DNA of 64,000 nucleotides, taken from the NCBI GenBank assembly GCA_019055375.1, contig JAHQIW010000700.1:18262-82261 (forward strand), written 5' to 3'. This stretch comes from Parelaphostrongylus tenuis. Lineage: Eukaryota; Nematoda; Chromadorea; Rhabditida; Metastrongylidae. Positions 43,461 to 53,075 of this stretch are shown one piece after another; within the stretch, counting starts at the first letter, position 1; each line of letters begins with the position of its first letter. The notes under the pieces are model-generated. The model was given only the letters and a program-made list of their open reading frames with translations, made no database searches and had not been told where the DNA came from. The position numbers were made by a program, and so were the translations under genes.

Positions 43461-43476
43461 ATATATTTTTACTTAG
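43461..43476 (+). promoter_or_regulatory. mrpl-32: trans-splice acceptor immediately before mrpl-32 ATG
   Basis: ATATATTTTTACTTAG is followed directly by the start codon. A strong 3' splice site with no upstream exon, just beyond an AATAAA, points to SL2-type trans-splicing of a downstream operon gene. Confidence 0.6.
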
Positions 43477-45293
43477 ATGTTACGTATATGGCAACGAATA
43501 CAGAGTATTCTTAAATCGAGCACTGATCTGTGGTCTAGATTCCCACCACCCGCCTATGCGGTGGCGCTATCAGACTGTGAAGCCCATAAAGTAAGGCCCG
43601 TTTACGGAATTGAAGACATGATACGTGACATGCGTATCCTTCTGGGTGTGCCAAAGTCGAGGACGTCTAAACGTAGGTTTTTTTTTTCGTTTCAAGCCGA
43701 AGTGTGATAGAGTGAAACAAGGATTAACGGGATTTCCTCTTTTTGAGCGTTACAAATGGGTTAATAGATTGTTGAAATGGTGTGGTTTAATACGGTTTAT
43801 TTTACAGCGTGTGATTTATTTTTTTATGTAAAGAGGTGGATAGTTAGGGGTGGGCAGCCCTGTGGTGGTGATCTGGTTTAGTTTATTGATTTTATTGTTT
43901 ATTTCTTTTTTGTATGGTAAAGATATTTGTTTAGAAGGTTTAAGAGGTTATCATAATTTTTTTGTAATAGATGGATTCAACTCTTACACCCCTACTCAAT
44001 AAAATAATTGTATTAAGCAAAGGCACACCAAAAGGGTTAACCAACAGGGTAATTGTAATGTTGGTGTCGTTAACGATGGTGAGTTATTGAAGTTCCTACA
44101 CGGGTAAAAGTATTTAGTTGACTGTCTACAACACGAAGAAGGCTCAATCAACCCAGCCGGTGGTTTAGACTCGAGGCCTACCAAGGAATCCTATCCTTCC
44201 AGAGTCGAGTACCTGGAGCTAGACTTGTCTCGAACATCCTCACACCTTTCAGTCTGCATGGGAAAGCCCTAATATCACTCTTGCCCGATTCAACGGAAGT
44301 TTGCTCCTTCAGCATTCAATAGCGTTTTGAACGACTGTAAAAAATAGTTGAGCAGCAGACGAATTCACTTGGGGGAAGTTTTGACAACTTCGCGGATGAA
44401 GGAAGCAAGGAAACGATCCTAGTATATAAGGTGACTGACTGACTTGCCGCTACACATAATTACTCGTCATGTAACTATGTGAAAAAAGTGCTGTGTAGAT
44501 CACCTTGTATATTCATTAATTGGAATACTAATGGGGCAGGTGGCCTGGTGGCTAGTGACGGTCGAAGCGGAACTGGTCTCACCACCTCCTTTCCTCCGCA
44601 CCACTCTTCGGCATTCAATAATGAACGCCCTGCGGAACATCTCATCCTGGCTCTCCGAGATTGCAAGGAGATCTGATTAAACAAGAATTCTACGACGTCC
44701 TCGAAGAAGACAGGTCCTTAGTCAAGTAAGTGGTGAGCGCGAAGACGAATTGAATGCTAGAAGTACTGAGGTCCGTGTTAAAGTGAAAATACTAGTGAAT
44801 TTGAAAAATCTAGTGTTTCCTTTCTTAGCGAAAAAGCAGACGCGGAAGTTCTCGTATACGCGGCTATTAACGCCAACCAAAGATTTGGTAGCATGTACAT
44901 CATGTGGGTCGCTTCATCAAGCGAGCACCATCTGTGGAGAATGTTACACAAAGGTAGGCATTTCCGACTGACTGAAGGAAACTAGTCTTTGCGTTACTCA
45001 GGCTGTGGATGAGAATTCATTCTTGATTCTTATTGAGGTTCGAGAGCTAACAAATGAAATCAAACGGAAAATGATGGCTTATAATCCATATAAAGGAGAG
45101 GCCCAAGATAAGGAGGTATGCACATTGTCTTTGCAGCATTTAATATTTTAAAGTCTCTCAATGGATTTATTCATGTTTTTAGGTGATTGTTCGGTTTTCC
45201 AACGATAACATAGTAGATGATGGTGTTGTGAACGGTAAACGAATCATTGAGATGGAAAAGGAACGGCCAACGTGGTTCAAGAAATTATTTTAG
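43477..45293 (+). CDS. mrpl-32: mitochondrial ribosomal protein L32 (bL32m)
   Basis: A large-subunit protein of the mitochondrial ribosome. Exons 43477-43672, 44829-44953, 45038-45115 and 45183-45293 give 169 residues (human about 188) with no frameshift. The N-terminus (MLRIWQRIQSILKSS) is basic and amphipathic, as expected for a matrix-targeting presequence. GVPKSRTSKP begins the mature bL32 core. Cys88, Cys91, Cys101 and Cys104 (CTSCG then CGECYTK) form the zinc ribbon. NGKRIIEMEKERPTWF near the C-terminus matches the mitochondrial extension. Exon 3 could alternatively start in phase at 45002 after TTACTCAG, adding 12 residues; 45038 fits the family better. The poly(A) signal is at 45300. 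It is likely co-transcribed with rpn-3, whose stop codon is 221 bp upstream. Confidence 0.93.
44535..44790 (+). repeat. tRNA-derived SINE, family C (mrpl-32 intron 1)
   Basis: GGCAGGTGGCCTGGTGGCTA head, CGGAACTGGTCTCACC, CCTGCGGAACATCTCATC, AGAATTCTACGACGTCCTCG and GAATGCTAGAAGTACTGAG, co-linear with 21.9 and 52.8 kb. Confidence 0.65.
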
Positions 45294-45299
45294 AAAGGA

Positions 45300-45305
45300 A
45301 ATAAA
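45300..45305 (+). terminator. mrpl-32: poly(A) signal AATAAA of mrpl-32
   Basis: AATAAA begins seven bases after the TAG stop codon; the 3' UTR would be very short. Confidence 0.6.
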
Positions 45306-45349
45306 ATCTCATGAGGGATGTAATTCCTTATATCATCTAATTCCCAATA

Positions 45350-45550
45350 TCTGTCAGCGTAATTAGGTTCAATGTCGATAGCTACTAACCGGCCCATGTC
45401 GGTGATGGCTGGTTGCTGACAAATATGCGTTGTAGCATAGAAAGAGTGGTGTCAAAACGTGTCGATGGTGCGAGGGATAGAGCATCGAGTGAAATACGGG
45501 TTCAAGTCCCTCTTGACGCGGTTTTGCACATCACTCGTCATCATTATGTT
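45350..45550 (+). repeat. tRNA-derived SINE, family A, long form
   Basis: 5' block GTTCAATGTCGATAGCTAC and GGTTGCTGACAAATATGCGT, then GTCGATGGTGCGAGGGATAG, ACGGGTTCAAGTCCCTC and the tail TTTTGCACATCACTCGTCA. Confidence 0.65.
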
Positions 45551-45754
45551 TTGACATATCATGAATCTTATACGAAACTGGGCAAGACATAATAAGGAGT
45601 GATTAAGTACAATGCTAAGTCTTATGATAAGGGAGCACCTATCTGTAGTTTTTACAGCAGTCTATACTTGTATGGTGAGACAGTTTTATGATGAGTTAGT
45701 CGTAAGAGGATGTTGCAGCATATTTTCATTTATTTTATTTACACGACCTGTCAT

Positions 45755-45970
45755 CACAATTTTTCTATTGTGCGAATCCTAGTACTTCTAGCATTCGTAT
45801 TGTTTTTCGTCTTTCTCTTGAATGACGTAGGATACTGGTCGAGCATGTATCCTTGAAATCTCGACGATAGCCTGGCTTTGGCGTTCCATATCGCGTTGTT
45901 GTTGACTGACGGGGAAGGTTGGAGAGTAGAGCTCGGCTCCACGCGCGCCGTGATGAGCCCCGTATAGCAT
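45755..45970 (-). repeat. tRNA-derived SINE, family C
   Basis: The reverse complement contains CGGCGCGCGTGGAGCCGAG, GATATGGAACGCCAAAGCC, GAGATTTCAAGGATACATGC, AGTATCCTACGTCATTCAAG and AATGCTAGAAGTACTAGG. Confidence 0.65.
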
Positions 45971-46680
45971 AAGGTTTGTCAAATAGTGAAAGCTCATTCA
46001 GATAGCAATGACTGAGTTATTGGCTTATGTACAACTGGATTTGAGATCTTATCAACTTACGAGTATTTGTGAAGTCGATCTAGCATTGATGTTTAGAGAA
46101 GCTTCGAAAAATTTAGTTTGTACTTTCATCCACGAATGATAGAAGAACAGTTGAAGAATAGCTATATGTGCCTATCAGGAGGTAAAAAATACTTCTGAAT
46201 GTTAAGATGCACTTCCTCCAATCCGTGTTCAGCACTATCTCCGGTCCGGTTTTTTTTTTTTGGTTTTAGTAAGCAAAAAAAATATTTCGGGTAATATTAT
46301 TGTAGCTTCGGACAAGAACTTTAGAACAAGGAGAAAAGAGGATTTACTGCTGAATAGAAGCAATGTTACTGCATATCTCAGGTCATAGTAACCTTTGACA
46401 TGAATAAACTATGAAGGTGTAACGTCATATACGGCAAGTCATTTAATTTTAAATATGTTAGTATCGAACTGTCATGTGGTTCTTTTTTAGTCGAAAAGGT
46501 GTATTAAAGTAGAAATGCCCCAAGAAGAGCCAAATTACCAAAAAAATGGACGTGTTTAGGCGATAAAGCAGCTGATGATAATGAAATATAGATAGATAAA
46601 GCTTTTGACGTAGATCAGTCTCTAAGGGATGTCCCATGTAATCGACTTCATTTATGGTTTGAGGAGGTTGAATGAACATT
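45971..46680. other. no gene recognised
   Basis: AT-rich spacer downstream of mrpl-32 with no supported feature. Confidence 0.4.
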
Positions 46681-46684
46681 CGGG

Positions 46685-46750
46685 TTTTACATTGACTCGC
46701 AAAGGTCTACCGATGTATTGATTCAGTGCTGCTATCCTCCCAAATAAGAA
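46685..46750 (-). repeat. SINE family B fragment at the left flank of the ribozyme array
   Basis: TTTTACATTGACTCGC and CAGTGCTGCTATCCTCCC correspond to the 3' part of family B in reverse. Confidence 0.4.
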
Positions 46751-46792
46751 ACTGATCTGTTAAATATGACATATTTTGAGGTGATAGGTCTA

Positions 46793-46840
46793 GTGCTATA
46801 TAGGCGCCTATTTCGTCCTATTGGGACTCATCAGTAGCAC
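46793..46840 (-). ncRNA. hammerhead ribozyme, type I, copy 1 (predicted active)
   Basis: Minus-strand order 5' to 3': stem I strand GUGCUA; core CUGAUGA; stem II GUCC with loop CAAUA and GGAC; core GAA; palindromic stem III AUAGGCGCCUAU; cleavage base A17; stem I strand UAGCAC. Stems I and II pair perfectly and all conserved core bases are present. Cleavage is predicted after the A preceding UAGCAC (plus coordinate 46799). Stem III can form only about four pairs with a GCGC loop in a monomer, but 12 in a dimer. Confidence 0.88.
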
Positions 46841-47078
46841 CCTCTCTCGGTTCCGTCGATCCCTTGAGGTGAAATAATCCTCTAAAGGAATCGACGCCGA
46901 GTAAAAAACTAAGCACCCAAAGTAGGATGATGGTATTACCTGACTTTGTGGTGACCGGCAGTCGAGCTTGCGGCTTTTAGAATGAACCATACCTCTGCTA
47001 TCGACCGCTCTTTTACAGAGCCGCTCAAAGTGATTTAATCTGATAAGGATATGACATATTTTTGAGCCGATAGGTCTA

Positions 47079-47126
47079 GTGCTATATAGGCGCCTATTTC
47101 GTCCTATTGGGACTCGTCACTAGCAC
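47079..47126 (-). ncRNA. hammerhead ribozyme motif, copy 2 (core mutation, predicted inactive)
   Basis: Stems I, II and III are identical to copy 1, but the core reads GUGACGA instead of CUGANGA. C3 has become G without compensation at G8, which should abolish the essential C3-G8 pair. Confidence 0.82.
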
Positions 47127-47362
47127 CCTCCCTCGGTTCCGTCGATCCCTTGAGGTGGAATAATCCTCTAAAGGAATCGACGCCGAGTAAAAACTAAGCA
47201 CCCAAAGTAGGATGATGGTATTACCTGACTTTGTGGTGACCGGCAGTCGAGCTTGCGGCTTTTAGAATGAACCATACCTCTGCTGTCGACCGCTCTTTTA
47301 CAGACCCGCTCAAAATGATCTAATCTGATAAGGATATGACATATCCTGAGCCTATAGGTCTA

Positions 47363-47410
47363 GTGCTATATAGGCGCCTATTTCGTCGTATTGAGACTCA
47401 TCAGTAGCAT
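47363..47410 (-). ncRNA. hammerhead ribozyme, type I, copy 3 (core intact, weaker stems)
   Basis: The core CUGAUGA and GAA are intact. Stem II (GUCU, loop CAAUA, CGAC) loses its loop-proximal pair, and stem I has one terminal A-C mismatch. Its 5' end coincides with the edge of the insertion. Confidence 0.82.
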
Positions 47411-47420
47411 CTGATCTGTT

Positions 47421-47740
47421 GTAGGGTATTCTCGATAAGTGTATTTGGTGGATAAATGATTTGTCTTGCACAATCACTTCTTGGTGGTTTCAGATATTTA
47501 AGGTTGTAGATGCACTGTGATTATTGTCTCATTGTGGTGAGAACATATTCTAGAATACCAGAGTGCAAAAGTCAAGAGTGAGGATTAAGGATAAATGGAT
47601 GAGGCTGTCGGCGTTGAAAAATTCGCGAGGGTTGCGCCACGTATCCAACTTCATCAAGCATCGCTAGATTTGACTAGATGCATATCGAGATTTTACAATG
47701 ACTCGCCGTGACATATCGGTGTATTAGTTTCATTACCTGT
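47421..47740. other. no gene recognised
   Basis: Spacer between the ribozyme array and a fold-back element. TTTTACAATGACTCGCC near 47692 is a trace of SINE family B. Confidence 0.4.
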
Positions 47741-47741
47741 T

Positions 47742-48557
47742 TCTGTTCTGTTATGAGAGACATATGAAAACCGACTTCATTCGCTCAATGGGAACCTTTT
47801 ATAGAAGTGCTAGTAACCATTAGAAAATTGAGACTTCAGGTTACAGCCCCACTTAGCCGGTTTTTCAAACACCCTTTTATAACGCTGTAAAATCCACACA
47901 AAACTATGTCTCGGACGCGCATAAATTTCACCAAACAGAGCTCTTTTTTGGACTATCGATGATCATTCGATAACGTAATCGTTGTTGATTCCAATGTTGT
48001 GCTTATATGCTGGAAAGATCGTTTTTTCTGCAACGCAGCAGGTAAAATAAGTTGAATTCGATGTGTGAGCAAGGTGGCCATTGGCCAATTATCGCGCCAG
48101 CAGGTGAGGCGACCGCGTTCGATGGCACGATGGTCATTGATTTTTCGGGCATATGAACGTGTAGAGGGAAAACGCGTCAGCAGTCCACTTGGTCGCCTCA
48201 CGCGTCGACACGTGGATTGGCCAAAGACTCTTGCTCACAAAGCGAATTCGACTTATTTTACCTGTTGCTTTGGAGAAAAACGCTCTTTTCGGCATATAAG
48301 CACAGCGTTGGAATCAAGTTCAATAACGCCATCTAATGACTACTAATATTCCAAAGAGAGCTCAGTCCGGGAAAAAATATGCGCGTCTGCAACGCAGGAT
48401 CTCCCTCTGTAACAACATAAAAAGGCTTTTTTGAAAACCGGTCACGTGGGACTATAGTCTGATGTGTCTTTCGATTGGCTAACAAGACTCCTATGAAAAG
48501 TTTTTGTTCAGCGAATGAGGTCGGTTTTTGATTTGCACTCTCATAACCGAATAGAAT
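47742..48557. mobile_element. fold-back (long inverted repeat) DNA element, about 816 bp
   Basis: Arms of about 370 bp face each other around a spacer of about 70 bp. Mirrored landmarks: TGTTATGAGAG with CTCTCATAAC, TCCAATGTTGTGCTTATATG with CATATAAGCACAGCGTTGGA, and GGTAAAATAAGTTGAATTCG with CGAATTCGACTTATTTTACC. It encodes no protein. Arm sequences recur at 30.37, 31.82 and 63.48 kb, so this is a dispersed family. Confidence 0.8.
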
Positions 48558-50980
48558 TTATCTTATCATGAGACTCTAATATCAATTTGCTAACCCGAAC
48601 GAAATGGAAGGTCTGGTGAACCTGGGACGAGTGAACGAACTGATGATCTCATGTGCGTCGCAAGCACCCTCAGTCTCGGCACCACACGCAATTCAAAAAT
48701 TAATAGATTTTGTAGAAATCCTCCTGTATTAGCCGTTATCCTTTTGGCGACCATCTTGATTTTTTGACTTTTGGTGAGAATTTTCCCATTGCTGGAATTT
48801 TTTGGAAGTTCAGAACTTTAATACTTTATCGATGAGACGTGTCGCTCTAATCATATTATTTCCAAAACGTTTTTATTCTCTAAATTTGAATAGATTTGCG
48901 AGCAGAATATCTAAAAGGTTAGAATTATAACTTGAAAAGGTCCAGCTTTACGATGCAGGAGCGATACCTACGAGCATGAACGGCACATTGGCGAAAACCA
49001 CTGAATGTTGAACGACAATATCTTGTTTGTTTACTTGCTTACTGATCATAAAAGAGGCTCAGATGAAGAAAACCCGTGAGGAAAGATAAAACTTTAGTGA
49101 ACACGGTTTCACTATGCTAATGCATTTGAACTTTCATTCTGTTGATGAAGTTTTTTTTTTTAGTAGTTTCCATTACAATAGGTGAAAATCACATCACATT
49201 TTCTGGTTCGAAATTTGAAGCAGCCACTATTTTTGCTTCGTATGACTCATAAAGAAGTCAAGTCGTCGAGTAGAGGTTAAAGGTGCTTAGAAAGTGGTGA
49301 CTCAGATGTTTGTTCTCGTGAATAGGTTATGTCGAGTCATACAACTCAAACAGGCCCCACACCGGATTGAGTTCTAACTCTTCAGCACATGTGATTGTTG
49401 ACTATTACGGATCGATGTGGTAGATGATTCAGGTTATTTGGTGCTTCTATAATGATTGAGAAAGTTAATCCCGACAGAATGCAAACGTATAGCTGTTCTA
49501 GGGCACTTGTGGATCCAAGGGATACATAACTTGTCTCCGATGTAGTGCCCCTGTCACTTCCTTGTTTACTCAGTGAGTTTGATTTCTGACTTAACATATT
49601 CGCAACACCACCCGGTTTTTCCTATGACTGATGGTGATTCCTCGGCAACCGGATTACTCTACGCCTTGATAACATGATGGCTTGTGGAAAACACGTCCTT
49701 TCTATCGTACAGCGAAGATTTACAATCCGTGCACTGCAGACTGAAAGTAAATATAGCTTTTGAAATTATTCATCAACACTTATATATGACTCATATGACA
49801 ATTCCCAGGCCCGACTAACTGTTAACCTCGGCATAGAAGGATCAATTCTGTGTTTTTCTTGAACAGCAGCTGCGAGGATGTTGACAGTAGAATTTATTCA
49901 ATAACTCTCGGTGCAATAAAATCGATAAATAGCAAAGAAAGTCGTACTATACTAGCTTACCAAGAAAACAGTGGATTTTGTTATCGTTACTATTCGTAAT
50001 CAATTCTCGTACTTTGAACACGAAATGGATTAGGCAAGCAGAATTTGGATTAACAACTATAGCGTTCCTTTAATCTACGATTAGTCTTTCCGACTGCCGA
50101 GCTTGTGTGAAAACATTCTTCTCTCTCGAGGCGATGGCTCAAAAGACGAAGACTGACATTGGCTTGAACGTTTCCTCTTTTACGAATTGTGTATTCACGT
50201 TTGCATGCGCGTCATCCACAGAATTGAACAACCGTGGAAGCAGTAGAACATGAAGCGGGAAGTATGAGACAAAGCCATTGATAATTTCTATTTTCCATGT
50301 TCTTGTAGACTCGAGGTTTTGTTCCTTATTAGCAATACACACATAACCGAAAACTCGGATTGCACGGAAGAGGAAGTAACTCGTATGGATAGCGCCAACT
50401 TACTCGTCGGTAAGTTCCCACACAAACATCATTGGAATTCAGAATGATGTAGATTGATTGCAACATTGATTTATCGCTTTTTCCCCGTTTATCTAACGTT
50501 GTGAATGATTTAAATCGCGTCTTTATGTCTACGATCTTTTGTTTTCACCAGCCGACCCCAACTGTTGACTCATATGAGTAATCACTGTTAGATCATGCGC
50601 TCTTCAATCTCTCATTGATCTCTCAGAACAGCTGGGATCAAGGTTCCGTATCTGTTGTAAGTGAATCATAAGTACGAAATGTATCGAAAGTCTTCGGAGA
50701 AAAAGTATCAGGAATTTTGAATTAGACCAAAAAAGAAATGTTAGTTCACGAAAATGTTTGCTTAAAAATGGAAAGCACCTTCACGTATCTCGTACTTTCT
50801 GACAGCACTTTCTTACTGGTTTCGATATCCTGTACCTGTCATGAAGCTGCGCTCTATAGCATACGTGGTATTAGTTAAAAATCATACCCTTTTATCTAAT
50901 CCATCAACATGTTGAACATTTTTCATGAGAAAAACTTGAGGAAACAGAGCTGGACAATTTGAAATTATTATCACAGCTAA
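48558..50980. other. no gene recognised
   Basis: About 2.4 kb of AT-rich DNA. A plus-strand ATG at 50385 leads in eight codons to a good donor (GTCG followed by GTAAGT), which could be a first exon, but I found no continuation. Confidence 0.35.
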
Positions 50981-50988
50981 CTGCTCAC

Positions 50989-51856
50989 CTTTGACGATTG
51001 GAGGAAAATTCGCTGCTTTGCGACAATGTTTCTTCCCAGGGAAACACCGACTCCAACAAATCCTGCAATTACTACACCGATCTTGAGGACGATGAAGAAA
51101 TCCGAGTGTAAAGTTTTGTGTAATTGGGACGATTTGTAGTGTTTTCAAGTGCAACGTTGACAATATTAGTGAGAGTTTATGCAAATAAGACCTGAGAATA
51201 TGTAATGAGGGACGAATAGTATTGTGGAAGTGATGCCGTTCAACGCGAGTGCGGTGCTGGTTGGCCCCTCTCGAGGCTTACCAAATCTTTCTTTACTCCG
51301 GTGTTACGAAAGTGCTACGAGACTTGTTCGGGAAAAGTTCACCGTGAAGTTCGGGTGCGAATGCTCTGACTTTTCTATCTCATATATCCGAAGAAAATCG
51401 TGAATGATGGATGGGAGGTAATGGTGAATGCAAAAATTATTGTAATCTAAGCAGTAAATTTGAAGACGGGTCGTGTTAAAAGATAGTTAATATATCCGAT
51501 GATACATTATATGATATTTTAATCGATTTACACTTACGTTGTGAGCTGTCAATCAATCAGAAGACACTCAGTACCTAATTAAAGTACTGTTACATGCAGA
51601 ATTAATCTTAGTGATTCACCTCGTTGTTCTTGTGAAAAGGTCTCCACGAGTGCTGAATTCTAGAGTTTCAGAACAACAGGACATGCTCCTAGTCTTTCTA
51701 GTCGCAACATTGTTCGTGTCTTGATGAATAAACTCACCTTGTAAACAGTTTCCCAGCTATTATAAAGCTCAAGGAACAACTCAAACGACATCCAGCATAA
51801 CGTTTGAGGAGGGTAAAGTACGGAATGTATTTGAAAATAATATAATTCTTACTCAT
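50989..51856 (-). CDS. possible two-exon fragment of an unrecognised protein
   Basis: Candidate exon 51738-51856 starts at an ATG (MSKNYIIFKYIPYFTLLK) and ends at AAG followed by GTGAGT. Candidate exon 50989-51191 lies between TATTCTCAG and AAAG followed by GTGAGC. They join in one open frame (about 107 residues) that contains CSNCRICWSRCFPGKKHC. However, another frame of the second exon looks more protein-like (VALENTTNRPNYTKLYT, then after a one-base slip SDFFIVLKIG, VIAGFVGVGVSLGR), suggesting a membrane protein with an indel. I do not recognise a family. The splice sites are the main evidence. Confidence 0.25.
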
Positions 51857-51973
51857 CTAAGTTCACAGATATCCACTGCGTCGTACAGGGCCTACCTAAG
51901 TCGTGTATGACGCGTATTCCTTCCGTCTTTCTACGTAGCTGGTTTTTTTCTCCGCTATAAATTTCAGTGTTCC

Positions 51974-52057
51974 TTGTCAGATGTATTTCACCGACAAAAG
52001 ATTGTCAGATGTACTTCACCGACAAAAGATTGTCAGATGTACTTCACCGACAAAAGC
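51974..52057. repeat. 28-bp tandem repeat, three copies
   Basis: TTGTCAGATGTACTTCACC with GACAAAAGA is repeated at 51974, 52002 and 52030 with one substitution. Confidence 0.92.
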
Positions 52058-52310
52058 TATTCTCCGTATATTGCCATTGATAATTAATTGAAGTACTACA
52101 ATCACAATTAGCTTGTAACCTAACTTTCCAAAGCCACACCTCTCAGATACAATCCACAACAGCCAACATCTTTCAATACAATCTATCTCTTGCAATCCTG
52201 CACCATTACATACTTAATCTTTGCTTATAATTTTTATAAACCAAATTCTAGGCAGAAACTTTCCTTAATTGGTTGTTTCCTGTCTCAATCTGCTTAATAT
52301 GTGTTGAACA
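52058..52310. other. no gene recognised
   Basis: Short AT-rich spacer. Confidence 0.4.
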
Positions 52311-52450
52311 TCGACGTCGATCCTTCATAGGAGATTATAGCCCCAAGGGATCGGCTGAACCGAGGACGGTGCTACTGAAGAGACCTGGAGGGCGAAATTG
52401 GCGCCTGTCTAACACCTAGACCTAACAAACGATTCGAAATATGTTATGAT
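52311..52450 (+). repeat. solitary, diverged copy of the 285-bp ribozyme unit
   Basis: Aligns with the inverse of the 46.8 kb array across the ribozyme and both sides: CGTCGAT, CAAGGGATCG, GAACCGAG, GGTGCTACTGA, TGGCGCCT, CCTAGACCTA and AAATATGT in the same order. It is incomplete and on the opposite strand. Confidence 0.72.
52369..52415 (+). ncRNA. hammerhead ribozyme motif, diverged single copy
   Basis: Plus-strand order: stem I GUGCUA; core CUGAAGA; stem II GACC with loop UGGA and GGGC (one mismatch); GAA; stem III AUUGGCGCCUGU (one mismatch); C17; stem I UAACAC (one mismatch). The core is consensus, and the cleavage triplet is GUC rather than the array's AUA. Confidence 0.7.
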
Positions 52451-52840
52451 TATGAGACTTTCACTGTGTTATAACAGAGACAAAGTTGTATTATTTTGAG
52501 AATTCTCCCTAGCAGCCAGCGTAACGCGAATTATTTGTGTTCTAGAGCAACTTCACTTTCATTGTGCATCGAATATGTTGGTCGAGTGTAGCCTTTTTTT
52601 TCGAAATTTGGGCCGGAAATAGTAGTACATTTTGAGGTTTTTTACTACAGACACTAGGTAGTTGTCAACATTAGTGGATCGCAGGGAAGTTCACTGTAAT
52701 GTAACGCGGATTTTTCCACAATGAGTGCAAATTCGATTGGTTAGAGCGATCAATTGTTCAACAACAACGTCACAATCCGAGAACTATCTGCTGCTATCAA
52801 CTATTTAAATTCCATTCAACAACATAATATTAAGATGTAC
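52451..52840. other. no gene recognised
   Basis: AT-rich spacer. Confidence 0.4.
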
Positions 52841-52844
52841 AGAG

Positions 52845-53075
52845 GGTGCTATGGCCGATTGGTTGTGGTGCTCGTTGCGGCGCGCGTGGGGCCGAATCCC
52901 ATCCCCCAACATTCTCCAGAAGGTAACAACGAACGCCCTATGGAACGCCACAGCCAGACTATCCTTGAGATTGCAAGCAGACGTGCTCAACCAGTATTCT
53001 ACGACGTTCAAGAAGAAAACAAAAAAGAAACGAATTTAATGCTTTAAGTACGGAATCCACACTAAAAAAAACACT
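52845..53075 (+). repeat. tRNA-derived SINE, family C
   Basis: GTGCTATGGCCGATTGGTTG (A-box-like), GTTGCGGCGCGCGTGGGGCC, CCTATGGAACGCCACAGCC, GAGATTGCAAGCAGACGTGC, CGACGTTCAAGAAG. The best-preserved copy of family C. Confidence 0.7.

Larger units (their letters stand above)
46762..47410 (-). mobile_element. hammerhead-ribozyme tandem array (retrozyme-like element) with 10-bp direct-repeat flanks
   Basis: A 285-bp unit repeats in tandem: the landmark ATATGAC lies at 46764, 47049 and 47334. The array holds two full bodies, about 95% identical by eye, and three copies of the ribozyme-bearing end. Each copy contains, on the minus strand, a 48-nt type I hammerhead motif (46793-46840, 47079-47126, 47363-47410). 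CTGATCTGTT occurs exactly at 46752-46761 and 47411-47420, where homology between units stops, so the 649-bp array behaves as one inserted element with a target-site duplication. No long open frame is present, so copying would need enzymes in trans. This is the architecture of retrozymes, whose multimeric RNAs self-cleave to unit length. The link to an RTE or Penelope-type helper is my inference. Confidence 0.8.

Noticed and set aside
45002..45037. Longer version of mrpl-32 exon 3
   Set aside because: In frame and with a good acceptor, but the extra 12 residues interrupt the conserved CYTK-VRELTNEI join; kept only as an alternative.
46762..47410. Plain satellite DNA or a CRISPR-like array
   Set aside because: Units are long and directly adjacent with no unique spacers, the genome is eukaryotic, and the flanking direct repeat indicates insertion as one element.
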